A DNA stretch of 64,000 nt from Comamonas sp. (lineage in GTDB: Bacteria > Pseudomonadota > Gammaproteobacteria > Burkholderiales > Burkholderiaceae_C). Positions 24,804 through 34,190 of this stretch are shown piece by piece. Numbering within the stretch: position 1 is the first letter of the stretch; the number at the start of each line of letters is the position of its first letter. Location of the stretch: the NCBI GenBank assembly GCA_028690035.1, contig JAQVCA010000004.1, positions 124,001 to 188,000 on the forward strand, in the 5' to 3' direction. Below the pieces are notes generated by a model that ran no database searches, was not told the DNA's origin, and saw only the letters and a list, made by a program, of their open reading frames with translations. The position numbers and the translations under genes are program-made.

Positions 24804-26777
24804 ATGCTGTACCCCCAAGAATTTGACGTCATTGTGGTTGGCGGTGGCCATGCTGGCACTGAAGCCGCACTGGCCGCTGCGCGCATGGGTTGCAAAACCC
24901 TGCTGCTGACCCACAACATAGAAACCCTGGGGCAGATGAGCTGCAACCCATCCATCGGTGGCATTGGCAAAGGCCATTTGACCAAGGAGGTCGATGCCAT
25001 GGGCGGTGCCATGGCACTGGCGACCGATAAAGGCGGCATTCAGTTCCGGATTTTGAACAGCTCCAAAGGCCCCGCTGTGCGCGCCACGCGTGCGCAGGCC
25101 GACCGCATTCTGTACAAGGCCGCCATCCGGGAGATGCTGGAGAACCAGCCCAATTTGTGGCTGTTCCAGCAAGCGGTGGACGACTTGATGGTCGAAGGCG
25201 ACCGCGTGGTGGGTGCCGTCACGCAAATTGGCATCCAGTTTCGTGCGCGTGCCGTGGTGCTCACCGCAGGGACGTTCCTGGACGGCAAGATCCACGTGGG
25301 TTTGAGCAACCACGAAGGGGGGCGCGCAGGCGATCCGCCATCGCAGCGCCTGTCGCAACGCCTTAAAGAATTGCAACTGCCGCAAGGGCGCCTCAAGACC
25401 GGCACCCCGCCGCGCATCGATGGCCGCAGCATCGACTTCAGCCAATGCACCGAGCAGCCTGGCGATGGCATGCCCGGTGGTGCCAACGAAGGCGTGGTGC
25501 CGGTGTTCAGCTACCGGGGCCATGCCAGCATGCACCCGCGCCAAATGCCGTGCTGGGTGACGCACACCAACCAGCGTACGCACGACATCATCCGCAGCGG
25601 CTTTGACCGCAGCCCCATGTTCACCGGCAAGATCGAAGGCGTGGGCCCGCGCTACTGCCCCAGCGTGGAAGACAAGATCAACCGCTTTGCGGACAAAGAC
25701 AGCCACCAGATCTTTCTGGAACCCGAAGGCCTGACCACCCACGAGTTCTACCCCAACGGCATCTCCACCAGCTTGCCGTTCGATATTCAGTACGCGCTGG
25801 TGCGCTCGATCAAGGGTCTGGAAAACGCGCACATCTTGCGTCCCGGCTACGCCATTGAGTACGACTACTTTGACCCCCGCTCCTTAAAGAGCAGCTTTGA
25901 AACACGCCAAATCCAAGGACTGTTTTTTGCCGGGCAGATCAACGGCACCACGGGCTACGAAGAAGCAGCGGCCCAAGGCCTGTTTGCCGGTATCAACGCC
26001 GGGTTGCAGGTGCGTGGTCTGGGGCCGTGGGTGCCGCGCCGCGATGAGGCCTATCTGGGCGTGTTGATTGACGACCTCATCACCAAAGGCGTGACCGAGC
26101 CGTACCGCATGTTCACCAGCCGCGCGGAGTTCCGCCTGCAGCTGCGCGAAGACAACGCCGATATGCGCCTGACAGAAATTGGCCGCCAGTTGGGCGTGGT
26201 GGACGATGCCCATTGGGATGTGTTCAACCGCAAGCGCGACGCGGTTTCACGTGAAACAGAGCGTTTGAAGGCCACCTGGGTCAACCCACGCAATTTGCCG
26301 CAAGAAGAAGCGCAACGCGTGCTGGGCAAAGGCATCGAGCACGAGTACAACCTGTTTGACCTGCTGCGCCGTCCGGGCGTGGAGTACGGCAACTTGGTGG
26401 GCATGGACGGCGGTAAATACGCCAGCAGCGATGTTTCACGTGAAACGCTGGGCGATCTGCATGCCGATGTGGTGGAGCAAGTGGAGATTGCCGCCAAGTA
26501 CTCGGGCTACATCGACCGCCAAAAAGAAGAAGTGCAGCGCGCGGCCTACTACGAGAATTTGCAGCTGCCTGCCGATCTGGACTACAGCAAGGTCACCGCG
26601 CTGTCGATTGAAGTGCGCCAGAAGCTGGAAAAGCATCGCCCAGAAACACTGGGTCAGGCTTCGCGCATTTCGGGCGTGACGCCAGCGGCGATATCGCTGC
26701 TGATGATTCACCTGAAAAAAGGCGGCTTCAAAGGCTTTGCCACCAAGCCCGCCGCTGCCCAGCAGGAGCAGGCATGA
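24804..26777 (+). CDS. mnmG: tRNA uridine-5-carboxymethylaminomethyl modification enzyme MnmG (GidA)
   Basis: A 657-residue FAD protein that, with MnmE, builds the cmnm5U34 modification in tRNA. Motifs: FAD-binding [19 protein letters not shown] (about residues 11-29), [19 protein letters not shown], the GidA signature in [18 protein letters not shown], and the C-terminal MnmE-interacting helices. The start [15 protein letters not shown] is the usual one. Two near-perfect parS sites lie inside its 3' half, and its stop overlaps the rsmG start (ATGA), so the genes are translationally coupled. Confidence 0.97.
   Translation: MLYPQEFDVIVVGGGHAGTEAALAAARMGCKTLLLTHNIETLGQMSCNPSIGGIGKGHLTKEVDAMGGAMALATDKGGIQFRILNSSKGPAVRATRAQADRILYKAAIREMLENQPNLWLFQQAVDDLMVEGDRVVGAVTQIGIQFRARAVVLTAGTFLDGKIHVGLSNHEGGRAGDPPSQRLSQRLKELQLPQGRLKTGTPPRIDGRSIDFSQCTEQPGDGMPGGANEGVVPVFSYRGHASMHPRQMPCWVTHTNQRTHDIIRSGFDRSPMFTGKIEGVGPRYCPSVEDKINRFADKDSHQIFLEPEGLTTHEFYPNGISTSLPFDIQYALVRSIKGLENAHILRPGYAIEYDYFDPRSLKSSFETRQIQGLFFAGQINGTTGYEEAAAQGLFAGINAGLQVRGLGPWVPRRDEAYLGVLIDDLITKGVTEPYRMFTSRAEFRLQLREDNADMRLTEIGRQLGVVDDAHWDVFNRKRDAVSRETERLKATWVNPRNLPQEEAQRVLGKGIEHEYNLFDLLRRPGVEYGNLVGMDGGKYASSDVSRETLGDLHADVVEQVEIAAKYSGYIDRQKEEVQRAAYYENLQLPADLDYSKVTALSIEVRQKLEKHRPETLGQASRISGVTPAAISLLMIHLKKGGFKGFATKPAAAQQEQA
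26243..26258. other. parS: parS-like site within mnmG
   Basis: GGTTTCACGTGAAACA matches the ParB-binding consensus TGTTTCACGTGAAACA at 15 of 16 positions. It is located inside the mnmG coding region. Confidence 0.88.
26432..26447. other. parS: parS-like site within mnmG
   Basis: TGTTTCACGTGAAACG matches the parS consensus at 15 of 16 positions. It lies 189 bases after the other site in mnmG. Confidence 0.88.
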
Positions 26778-27451
26778 GCACCGCGCTGAACGTGGAAGAG
26801 CTGCGCCCCGGTTTGCTGCAAGGCATACAAGCGCTGGAGCTGCAATTGGACGCTGCCCAAGTGCAGCGCCTGCTGCAGTTCATGGAGCTGCTGCACAAGT
26901 GGAACAAGGTCTACAACCTGACGGCGCTGCGCAATCCGCAGGAAATGCTCACGCACCACATGCTCGATAGCCTGGCGGCGGTGCCGCCGCTGCACCGCCA
27001 TCTGGCCAGCTTACCTGCTGGGCAGCCGCTGCGTCAGCTGGATGTCGGTTCGGGCGGCGGCTTGCCGGGGGTAGTGTTTGCCATTTGCTGCCCGCAGCTG
27101 CAGATCGATTGTGTGGATACCGTGGCCAAAAAAGCCGCCTTTATCCAGCAGGTGGCGGCCAGCTTGCAACTGCCCAACCTGCGCGGCATCCACGCGCGCG
27201 TGGAGTCGCTGCAGCAGCCTTACGCCATCGTGAGCTGCCGGGCGTTTGCCTCGCTGGTCGATTTCACCACCTGGTCGCGCGCCGCGCTGGCGCCCGAGGG
27301 CGTGTGGCTGGCGATGAAGGGCAAGCACCCGCAAGAGGAAATGGACGCTTTGGCCGCCGACCAGGTGCAGGTGTTTCACGTGGAACCATTGCACGTCCCT
27401 GGTCTGGATGCCGAGCGCTGCATCGTCTGGATGCGCCCGGGCACACACTGA
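26774..27451 (+). CDS. rsmG: 16S rRNA m7G527 methyltransferase RsmG (GidB)
   Basis: A 225-residue SAM-dependent enzyme that methylates N7 of G527 in 16S rRNA; loss gives low-level streptomycin resistance. Visible: [20 protein letters not shown], the SAM-binding motif [16 protein letters not shown] and the cap [12 protein letters not shown]. It starts in a four-base overlap with mnmG and is followed by parA. A weaker parS-like sequence lies in its 3' part. Confidence 0.96.
   Translation: MSTALNVEELRPGLLQGIQALELQLDAAQVQRLLQFMELLHKWNKVYNLTALRNPQEMLTHHMLDSLAAVPPLHRHLASLPAGQPLRQLDVGSGGGLPGVVFAICCPQLQIDCVDTVAKKAAFIQQVAASLQLPNLRGIHARVESLQQPYAIVSCRAFASLVDFTTWSRAALAPEGVWLAMKGKHPQEEMDALAADQVQVFHVEPLHVPGLDAERCIVWMRPGTH
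27372..27387. other. parS: Weak parS-like site within rsmG
   Basis: TGTTTCACGTGGAACC matches the parS consensus at 14 of 16 positions. Confidence 0.65.
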
Positions 27452-27530
27452 CACACTGGCACAGCCCAGGGCCGTCCAGCGACTGGCATACACTCAAGAC
27501 CATCTCTTACCCAGGATTGCAAAGTCTGTC

Positions 27531-28301
27531 ATGGCCAAAATTTTCTGTATTGCCAATCAAAAAGGTGGTGTGGGCAAAACCACCACCGCAGTCAATTTGG
27601 CCGCTGCGCTGGCGAAAGTGGGCCAGCGCGTGCTGCTGGTGGACTTGGATCCCCAGGGCAATGCCACCATGGGCGCTGGGGTGGACAAGCGCGCGCTGGC
27701 GCTGTCCGTGTACGACGTGCTGCTCGAATCGGCCAGTGTGCGTGAAGCGGTGGTGGCCTCGGAGCAGTGCGGTTTTGCTGTGCTGGGTGCCAACCGCGAA
27801 CTCAGCGGTGCAGAAATCGAACTGGTGGCACTGGAACGGCGCACCGAGCGCCTCAAAAGCGCCCTGCAAGCCGTCGCCGCCGATTTTGATTTTGTGCTCA
27901 TCGACTGCCCGCCCAGTTTGTCTATGCTGACACTGAACGGCCTGTGCGCAGCGCATGGCGTTATCGTGCCCATGCAGTGCGAGTACTTTGCGCTGGAAGG
28001 GGTGACCGATCTGGTCAACACCATCAAGCAGGTGCGTGCCAATATGAACCCGGATTTGCAAATCATTGGCCTGCTGCGCGTGATGTTCGATCCGCGCACC
28101 ACCTTGCAGCAGCAGGTCAGCGATCAGTTGCATGAGCACTTTGCCGGTCAGGTGTTCGACACCGTGATCCCGCGCAACGTGCGTCTGGCTGAAGCGCCCA
28201 GCTACGGGCTGCCGGGGGTGGTGTTCGATCCATCGGCCAAGGGCAGCAAGGCCTTTGTGCAGTTTGCGCAAGAGATGGTGCAGCGCGTGCAAAGCATGTA
28301 G
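27531..28301 (+). CDS. parA: Chromosome partitioning ATPase ParA (Soj)
   Basis: A 256-residue chromosomal-type ParA without an N-terminal helix-turn-helix. The deviant Walker A QKGGVGKTTTAVNLAAAL is at residues 9-26, Walker A' LLVDLDPQGNAT at 36-47, and Walker B FVLIDCPPSLSML at about 120-132. It binds DNA non-specifically in the ATP form and moves ParB-parS complexes at the origin region. The ATG at MAKIFCIANQKGG is the only sensible start. parB follows after one inserted hydrolase gene. Confidence 0.97.
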   Translation: MAKIFCIANQKGGVGKTTTAVNLAAALAKVGQRVLLVDLDPQGNATMGAGVDKRALALSVYDVLLESASVREAVVASEQCGFAVLGANRELSGAEIELVALERRTERLKSALQAVAADFDFVLIDCPPSLSMLTLNGLCAAHGVIVPMQCEYFALEGVTDLVNTIKQVRANMNPDLQIIGLLRVMFDPRTTLQQQVSDQLHEHFAGQVFDTVIPRNVRLAEAPSYGLPGVVFDPSAKGSKAFVQFAQEMVQRVQSM

Positions 28302-28327
28302 CTAGGTCTTGGTGAAATAACTTTTTG

Positions 28328-28407
28328 ATAGCTGTAAGCGCTTTATTTATAAGGGTTTTAGCTTGTTTTATCTTTTAAACCTTGGCCTGATAAGCGGATA
28401 AAGCTAT
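28328..28407. repeat. Dispersed repeat between parA and the hydrolase gene
   Basis: Left end ATAGCTGTAAGCGC, right end GATAAGCGGATAAAGCTAT, with an AT-rich middle. The last bases of the element supply the ATG start codon of the following hydrolase gene (28406). Confidence 0.75.
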
Positions 28408-29002
28408 GAAAAAAATAGAAGCGCCCGAGGCCAGCCCCGATATGGGCTGCCATGTGCTGCTGCTGCCCGGCTGGCGCAACTCCGATGCGCAGCATTGGCA
28501 AAGTCGCTGGGAACAGCGCTATGGCTACGAGCGCGTGGAGCAGCATGAATGGCTGCACCCGCTGCGTGGCGACTGGACCACGCGCCTGCAAGATGCCGTG
28601 CTGGACCACCCGCGCCCCGTGGTGCTGGTGGCGCACAGCCTGGGCTGCGTCCTGACCGCCTGGTGGGCCGCCCACGCCCCCAAGGTGGCCCTGGCCAAGG
28701 TGCGTGCCGCCTTGCTGGTGGCGCCCGGTGATGTGGATCGTCCCGGCGTGCATCCGCAACTGGCGCGCTGGGCGCCGGTGGCGCTGGAGCCGCTGCCGTT
28801 TCCCAGCATCGTGGTGGGCAGCCACAACGACCCGTATTGCAGCCTGGAGCGGGCCTGGTTCTTTGCCCAGTCCTGGGGCGCGCGCTGGGTGGATGCGGGC
28901 CACGCCGGACACATCAACAGCGCCAGCCACCTGGGCGACTGGGAGGCCGGACATGCTTTGTTGTTTGATTTGATGAAGGACACTGCCCATGGCAACCGCT
29001 AA
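28406..29002 (+). CDS. Small alpha/beta serine hydrolase, RBBP9/YdeN family
   Basis: A 198-residue hydrolase: HVLLLPGWRNSDAQHWQSRW is the oxyanion/start region, AHSLGCVLTAWW carries the nucleophile Ser, VGSHNDPYCS the Asp, and DAGHAGHINSASHLGDW the His. Members are esterases or hydrolases of unclear substrate. It sits between parA and parB and overlaps the parB start by 14 bases, so it is very likely part of the par operon. Its ATG lies at the end of a dispersed repeat; MGCHVLLLPGW 12 codons later is an alternative start. Confidence 0.87.
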   Translation: MKKIEAPEASPDMGCHVLLLPGWRNSDAQHWQSRWEQRYGYERVEQHEWLHPLRGDWTTRLQDAVLDHPRPVVLVAHSLGCVLTAWWAAHAPKVALAKVRAALLVAPGDVDRPGVHPQLARWAPVALEPLPFPSIVVGSHNDPYCSLERAWFFAQSWGARWVDAGHAGHINSASHLGDWEAGHALLFDLMKDTAHGNR

Positions 29003-29906
29003 ACCCAAGGGCTTGGGGCGTGGCCTGGAAGCCTTGCTTGGCCCCAAAGTCAGCGAAACCGCCTCCAACGCCGCCGATCTGCCCAGCGCCCTGGCGCTGG
29101 AGCAGTTGGTGCCCGGCCAGTACCAGCCGCGCACCCATATGGACGAGGGTGCGCTCTACGAGCTGGCCAACAGCATCCAGGCACAGGGCATCATGCAGCC
29201 GATTTTGGTGCGCCGCTTAAGTCGGGGCGAGCACGCGGGCAAGTACGAAATCATTGCCGGTGAGCGCCGCTTTCGCGCCGCCCGCATTGCCGGGCTGACG
29301 CAGGTGCCCGTGCTGGTGCGCGATGTGGCCGATGAGGCTGCTGCCGCCATGGCGCTGATTGAAAACATCCAGCGCGAAGACCTCAACCCTCTGGAAGAAG
29401 CCCAGGGCCTGCAACGCCTGGTGCAAGAGTTTGGCCACACGCACGAGCAGGCGGCCACGGCTGTGGGGCGCAGTCGCTCGGCGGCCAGCAACCTGCTGCG
29501 GCTGCTGCAGCTGGCGCCACCAGTGCAGACCATGCTTATGGCTGGCGACCTGGACATGGGCCACGCGCGTGCGCTGCTCAGTCTGGACAAGGCCGAGCAG
29601 ATCAATGCGGCCAACCAGGTGGTGGCACGCAAGCTGTCGGTGCGTGAGACCGAGGCGCTGGTCAAAAAACAGCTGGCTGAGGCGGTGGGGGCAGAACGCA
29701 AGTCGGCCAGCATGCCTGCCAAGACGGGCGATGTGCTGCGCGTGGAAGAAGAACTCTCTGACCTGCTCATGGCGCAGGTGGAAGTGCGCCTGAAAAAACG
29801 CAGCCAGCGCCACGGCAAAGAAGATGCTGTGGGCGAGCTGGCGATCCAGTTTGGCTCGCTGGATGCCCTGAATGGCTTGATTGAACGTTTGCGTCGGTGT
29901 CCATAG
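28989..29906 (+). CDS. parB: Chromosome partitioning protein ParB (Spo0J)
   Basis: A 305-residue ParB/Spo0J. The N-terminus KPKGLGRGLEALLG is typical; the CTP-binding/nuclease-fold domain shows YQPRTHMDEGALYELANSI and GERRFRAARIAG; ALIENIQREDLNPLEEA precedes the helix-turn-helix THEQAATAVGRSRSAASNLLRLL, which reads parS; a C-terminal dimer domain ends the protein. It loads on parS and spreads as a CTP-dependent clamp. The reading frame opens 14 bases inside the upstream hydrolase gene, and a terminator follows. Confidence 0.97.
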   Translation: MATAKPKGLGRGLEALLGPKVSETASNAADLPSALALEQLVPGQYQPRTHMDEGALYELANSIQAQGIMQPILVRRLSRGEHAGKYEIIAGERRFRAARIAGLTQVPVLVRDVADEAAAAMALIENIQREDLNPLEEAQGLQRLVQEFGHTHEQAATAVGRSRSAASNLLRLLQLAPPVQTMLMAGDLDMGHARALLSLDKAEQINAANQVVARKLSVRETEALVKKQLAEAVGAERKSASMPAKTGDVLRVEEELSDLLMAQVEVRLKKRSQRHGKEDAVGELAIQFGSLDALNGLIERLRRCP

Positions 29907-29922
29907 GCTGTGCGGCGCCCAT

Positions 29923-29956
29923 AAAAAAACCTTCGCACATCTGCGAAGGTTTTTTA
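29923..29956. terminator. Bidirectional terminator after parB
   Basis: AAAAAACCTTCGCA pairs with TGCGAAGGTTTTTT around a four-base loop. It lies 17 bases after the parB stop and also serves the convergent lipoprotein gene on the minus strand. A weak parS-like sequence (29957-29972, 12 of 16) follows it. Confidence 0.92.
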
Positions 29957-30005
29957 TGTTCCACGTGCAAGCTGCAGAGCGCAGCGGCCAACACGGGGAT
30001 GGGGC

Positions 30006-30830
30006 TTAGTTGCCCACTTTCAGTTGGCCACCACGGCCCAGACCGCCTTTGACTTCCTGGGCTTTGTAGTTGCGCAGGGACACCACCATGCTGTTGTAGG
30101 CATCCATGAACGCAGCGACGGTGGCCTTGCCTTCGGGCGAGCGCGAAAAGCCACCCAGACCGGCACCACCTGCACCACCCAGCGCACCCATGGCTGCGCC
30201 AAAGTTGGTGGCGGTGGCATTGCCCTCGGAGATGGAAATCTGCACGCCAGAACGGATGTCGAACAGGCTCAGGGTCACGACCGAAGCCTTGCTCTGCATG
30301 GCGCCACCGATGGCTGCACCCACGCTGCCAAAGATGCCACCCACACCGGCGGCTATGCCACCGACGGCATCGTTGTCGATGATGATGGAGGGCTCCATGT
30401 AGTAATCGGCAGCCACGCGCTGGCCTTTTTGCTGTTTGGAGCCGGCACGGAACTCACCAGAGTTGCGCTGCTTGTCGGTGATGGCGGAGATCTTGCTCTC
30501 GGTGCGGCCACCGCCGATCGAGGTGATCACAAAGCAGTTCGATTGCTGCACGGCCAGGCGAATGAGCGGCTCAATGGTGGTGATTTTGGTGGCTGCGCCA
30601 AAGCTGCCGTACCACTCTTTGTCGCGACCATCGTCCACAGCCAGGGTGCCCAGGGGCGCATCGCAGCGCTCCAGCGACGGGTTGGCATTGACGCTGCTGG
30701 CACCACCGGCTGCACCGGTGGAGGCGGTGGCGGCGTTGCCGGTGGTAATGCTGCCACCACCGGGGGTGACACAGGCTGTCAAAGCCAAAGTGGAGAGCAG
30801 AGCCAGAAGACGCAGGGAAGGTTTACGCAT
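30006..30830 (-). CDS. CsgG/HfaB-like lipoprotein
   Basis: A 274-residue lipoprotein: signal with lipobox LALTAC (Cys about residue 20), then a Gly/Ser/Ala-rich stretch and a domain resembling CsgG/HfaB-type outer membrane lipoproteins (IEPLIRLAVQQSNCFVITSIG; YYMEPSIIIDNDA; VVTLSLFDIRSGVQI). A glycine-rich region near the end (GALGGAGGAGLGGF) is notable. Relatives form secretion channels or activate cell-wall synthases; which applies is unknown. The start at MRKPSLRLLALLS places the lipobox correctly; a longer open frame upstream is rejected. Confidence 0.7.
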   Translation of the reverse strand: MRKPSLRLLALLSTLALTACVTPGGGSITTGNAATASTGAAGGASSVNANPSLERCDAPLGTLAVDDGRDKEWYGSFGAATKITTIEPLIRLAVQQSNCFVITSIGGGRTESKISAITDKQRNSGEFRAGSKQQKGQRVAADYYMEPSIIIDNDAVGGIAAGVGGIFGSVGAAIGGAMQSKASVVTLSLFDIRSGVQISISEGNATATNFGAAMGALGGAGGAGLGGFSRSPEGKATVAAFMDAYNSMVVSLRNYKAQEVKGGLGRGGQLKVGN

Positions 30831-30911
30831 GAAGAGTGCTTTCTGATAGGGAAGGTTGCAAACAAAAAAAGATCTTGAAAGAGACCTTGTCTCGGCGACT
30901 GCGGTCATCGG

Positions 30912-31529
30912 TCAGTGGCGCTGCCAGCCGTGGTGGCCCCAGTGCCAGTAGTAGGAGGAAGAGGGAGAGGTGGACTGCATCCACTGCTCCCAGTCTTTAC
31001 GGGCTTGCTCACGGGCTTGGTATTGCGCTTGGTCATCACCTTTGGCTTTTTCAGCCATGATCAGCAGTTGGCGAGCTTCAGCGCTGCCTTGGGCTGCAGC
31101 GCGGCTCAGCCAAGTATGCGCCTCAGCGGCGTCTCTGCCCATTTCTTCCAGACCGGCAAGGTACAAGCGTCCAAGTAGCAATTGCGCCGCCAGCAGGTTG
31201 TGTTCCCCTGCCTTGCGCAGCCACTGCAGTGCCTGGTAGCCGTTGTGGGGGACACCATCGCCACGCAACAAGCGCAGGCCCAGATCGTAGGCCGCATGGG
31301 GATTGTCTTCTGCCAGGGCTTCCAGCTGCTGCAGCCGCAGGTCGGCTTGTGCTTCGCGGGCGCTGGGCACCGCCCCAGGCAGTGCGGCACTGCGCGGCTG
31401 GTCGGTGCAACTGTGACCGGTGCAGATACGCACGGTATCTGGGGTGGCGAGTTGTGCTTGTGGTGTCTGTGCCGCGCAGCCTGCCAAAATCAGTGCGCTT
31501 GCCATTCCTGTCCAAAAGAGAGGGTGCAT
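30912..31529 (-). CDS. Lipoprotein with Sel1-like repeats
   Basis: A 205-residue protein with a lipoprotein signal (residues 1-19, lipobox LILAGC), then Sel1/TPR-like repeats (HAAYDLGLRLLRGDGVPHNGYQALQWLRKAGEH; LLLGRLYLAGLEEMGRDAAEAHTWLSRAAAQG), followed by a charged helix and a Trp/His-rich tail. Sel1 repeats mediate protein contacts in the envelope. The start MHPLFWTGM is chosen for the signal. It lies 80 bases upstream of the CsgG-like gene on the same strand and may be co-transcribed. Confidence 0.78.
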   Translation of the reverse strand: MHPLFWTGMASALILAGCAAQTPQAQLATPDTVRICTGHSCTDQPRSAALPGAVPSAREAQADLRLQQLEALAEDNPHAAYDLGLRLLRGDGVPHNGYQALQWLRKAGEHNLLAAQLLLGRLYLAGLEEMGRDAAEAHTWLSRAAAQGSAEARQLLIMAEKAKGDDQAQYQAREQARKDWEQWMQSTSPSSSYYWHWGHHGWQRH

Positions 31530-31638
31530 TGAACGGTATTTCCTATGGCCCAAATGGATCGGGATCATAGGTGAAAACTATAGGATGCGACCATCCTTCT
31601 CACTACGGCGCACGTATTTTTTTGCGAAATCATTCAAG

Positions 31639-32526
31639 ATGAAAACCTCTTTTTGGCAGCGCAGATCGCTGTCCCTGGTCTGGCCTTTGCCCGCGCTGGT
31701 GGTTTGGGGTGGCGCTTGGTTGTTGTTTGTCGGTGTGCAGCGCTGGCTGCCCTGGTGGGGCGCTGCCGGTTGGGCGGTGGTGTTCAGTGTCGGTGCCAGT
31801 CTGTGGGGCGCCACCTGGTGGCGCCGGGCGCTGCTGGCGCTGGGCTTTCCGCTGTCGTTTGCCGTGTTGGCCGCCGGCAGCTTGCCCGCCTGGGGCTGGC
31901 TGCTGTTGCTGGGCGGTTTGTTGCTGGTCTATCCCCTGAATGCGTGGCGCGATGCGCCGGTGTTTCCCACCCCGGCGGGGGCCCTGGATGGGTTGGCCCA
32001 GGTGCTGCCATTGCCTGCCGGGGCGCGCGTGCTGGACGCCGGGTGCGGTCTGGGCCATGGCCTATGTGCCTTGCACCAGGCCTGGCCCCAGGTGCAGCTG
32101 CATGGGGTGGAGTGGAGCTGGGTGCTGCGCTGGGTCAGTGCGCTGCGCTGTCCGTGGGCTCGGGTGCGCCAGGGCGATATGTGGGCCGTCGATTGGTCGG
32201 GCTACGACCTGGTGTACCTGTTCCAGCGCCCCGAGAGCATGACGCGCGCTACCGTCAAATCCCTGACCGAGATGGCCGATGGCGCCTGGCTGGTGAGCCT
32301 GAATTTTCCGCTGGCCGATGTCGCACCCACGCACCACCTGACACTGCCCGATGGGCGCCCGCTGTATGCCTACCGCTGTCCGATTGCATCGGTGGACCGT
32401 CACCGTGTAGATGACGACGCCCAGGCTGGGCAGAGGGCCGACCTGACACCGCCAGGCGTGTGGGTGCGGGGCGAGCGCGTCTATCCGCTCCAGCACCGTC
32501 CGGGGGGCCAGCGCCGCGCACACTGA
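31639..32526 (+). CDS. Membrane-anchored class I SAM-dependent methyltransferase
   Basis: A 295-residue protein: three or four hydrophobic helices rich in Trp in the first 100 residues, then a Rossmann methyltransferase fold with motif I ARVLDAGCGLGHGL (about residues 130-143), motif II around HGVEWSW, and WAVDWSGYDLVYLFQRPESM as a motif IV region. The substrate is unknown; membrane anchoring suggests a lipid, quinone or membrane protein. ATG at 31639 was chosen because upstream codons lie in the leader of the divergent Sel1 gene. Confidence 0.78.
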   Translation: MKTSFWQRRSLSLVWPLPALVVWGGAWLLFVGVQRWLPWWGAAGWAVVFSVGASLWGATWWRRALLALGFPLSFAVLAAGSLPAWGWLLLLGGLLLVYPLNAWRDAPVFPTPAGALDGLAQVLPLPAGARVLDAGCGLGHGLCALHQAWPQVQLHGVEWSWVLRWVSALRCPWARVRQGDMWAVDWSGYDLVYLFQRPESMTRATVKSLTEMADGAWLVSLNFPLADVAPTHHLTLPDGRPLYAYRCPIASVDRHRVDDDAQAGQRADLTPPGVWVRGERVYPLQHRPGGQRRAH

Positions 32527-32542
32527 TCGCGTGCATGCCTCA

Positions 32543-32558
32543 TGTTTCACGTGAAACA
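32543..32558. other. parS: Perfect parS site
   Basis: TGTTTCACGTGAAACA, a perfect 16-base match to the ParB-binding consensus. It sits in the gap between the methyltransferase and the MFS transporter gene. Confidence 0.96.
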
Positions 32559-32617
32559 GAGGGTGGGTCGGAGGGCAGCGCTGCATCAAGCCTGGGCGCG
32601 CGTTCTAATACGTGGCT

Positions 32618-33889
32618 ATGTCTGCTACCTCTTCTTCCTCCCCTGTTTGGCGCCAAGATGCGCGCACCATTGGCCTGGTTGGTCTGGCCCATGGCTCGTC
32701 CCACTTTTTTCATTTGCTGCTACCGCCGCTGTTTCCGTGGCTGATTGCCGAGTTTGGCTACAGCTACGTGCAACTGGGCGCCATGGTGTCGATGTTTTTC
32801 ATCGTGTCCGGCATCGGGCAGATGCTGTCAGGCTTCCTGGTCGATCGGATCGGGGCGCGGCCCGTGCTGTTTGCCGCCCTGGGCTGCTTTGTCGTGGCAG
32901 GCCTGGTGGCAGCCTCGGCACAGAACTACGCCATGCTGCTGGCCGCATCGCTGTTTGCCGGGCTGGGCAATGCGCCGTTTCACCCAGTAGATTTCACGAT
33001 TTTGAACAAGCGCGTGTCGGCGCCCAACATGGGCCACGCTTTCTCGGTGCATGGCATCACGGGCAACCTGGGCTGGGCGGCAGCGCCGGTGTTCATGGCA
33101 GGCATCACCAGCTGGACGGGTTCCTGGCGCTTGGCTTGTTTGTGCGGCGCGGGCTTGGCGGCTCTGGTGTTGCTCACCATGGTCTGGCAGCGCCGCTGGC
33201 TGGACGATCGGGCGCCCGATCTGCAAGCCTTAGGCCCAGACGCTGCCCCTGGCTCGGCACCGCTTCAGGCCACATCCCAGGTTTCGGCTGCCCCGGCCTT
33301 TGCCTTTCTGGCCCTGCCCACCGTATGGCTGTGTTTTGCGTTTTTCTTTCTCAGCACGGTGGGTTTGAGTGCCGTGCAAAGCTTTGCCAGTCCCGCGCTG
33401 CAGGCCTTGTACGGCTTGCCGGTGGCCCAGACGGCAATGGTGGTGACCGGCTTCATGCTGTGTGGCGCGGTGGGTGCGGTGGGCGGTGGTTTTCTGGTGG
33501 CGCGGGTGCAGCGGCTGGAGCGCACGATTGCCGTGTTCTTGCTGCTGGCCGGAGCGCTGCTGGCCCTGGTGGGCACGGGCTGGCTGTCGGGCATGGCGGC
33601 GCTGGTGGTGGCTTCGGTTGCAGGGTTTGGCCATGGCCTGTCGGGCCCGTCGCGCGACATGCTCATCAAGCAGGCCGCCCCTCCCGGGGCCACGGGGCGT
33701 GTGTACGGCACGGTGTACTCGGGGCTGGATCTGGGCTTCAGCATGGCTGCGCCGATGTTTGGTTATCTGATGGATCGCGGCCAGCCCGGTCTGGTGTTCT
33801 TTGGTGCGGGCGCGGCGTTGGCCGCCAGTGTGCTGGCGGCAGGTGCCGTGGGTGCAGGCATCCATCAGCGGCGCCTGCAGCAGTCGTAA
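32618..33889 (+). CDS. Major facilitator superfamily transporter
   Basis: A 423-residue permease with about twelve hydrophobic helices and MFS features: the loop 2-3 motif GFLVDRIGARPVLFA, and HPVDFTILNKRVSAPNMGHAFSVHGITGNLGWA in helices 4-5. The two halves are joined by a Pro/Ala loop near residue 205. The substrate is unknown; a fosmidomycin-resistance or uptake-type carrier is possible. The ATG six bases after a GTG is taken as the start. A strong terminator follows. Confidence 0.85.
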   Translation: MSATSSSSPVWRQDARTIGLVGLAHGSSHFFHLLLPPLFPWLIAEFGYSYVQLGAMVSMFFIVSGIGQMLSGFLVDRIGARPVLFAALGCFVVAGLVAASAQNYAMLLAASLFAGLGNAPFHPVDFTILNKRVSAPNMGHAFSVHGITGNLGWAAAPVFMAGITSWTGSWRLACLCGAGLAALVLLTMVWQRRWLDDRAPDLQALGPDAAPGSAPLQATSQVSAAPAFAFLALPTVWLCFAFFFLSTVGLSAVQSFASPALQALYGLPVAQTAMVVTGFMLCGAVGAVGGGFLVARVQRLERTIAVFLLLAGALLALVGTGWLSGMAALVVASVAGFGHGLSGPSRDMLIKQAAPPGATGRVYGTVYSGLDLGFSMAAPMFGYLMDRGQPGLVFFGAGAALAASVLAAGAVGAGIHQRRLQQS

Positions 33890-33923
33890 CAATGCACGCC
33901 TGAGCGCGCGGCGCCGCGCGCAC

Positions 33924-33962
33924 AAAAAAGCCGCCTGATGACCAGCATCAGGCGGCTTTTGT
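33924..33962. terminator. Strong bidirectional terminator
   Basis: AAAAGCCGCCTGATG (33926-33940) pairs perfectly with CATCAGGCGGCTTTT (33946-33960), loop ACCAG. It ends the MFS gene and, on the other strand, the tRNA-Thr transcript. Confidence 0.93.
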
Positions 33963-33966
33963 TATG

Positions 33967-34041
<75 letters not shown>

Positions 34042-34190
34042 GAAGCCAGCGAGTATAGCGGCATTTTTGGCGTATCGGACAATTTGCACCATGGGCTTGT
34101 GTCTGTATCCAACGGTGCATGCACCTGATGACAATAGCGTCTTACGCAATCGGCTGTAATGGCTGCAGGTCAACCCTTGGGAGAATGGCG

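Noticed and set aside
29957-29972. Further parS site after parB
   Set aside because: TGTTCCACGTGCAAGC matches only 12 of 16 positions, too weak to list on its own.
32542-33903. Alternative frame over the MFS transporter gene
   Set aside because: Gly/Arg/Cys-rich product; the other phase has clear transporter helices and motifs.
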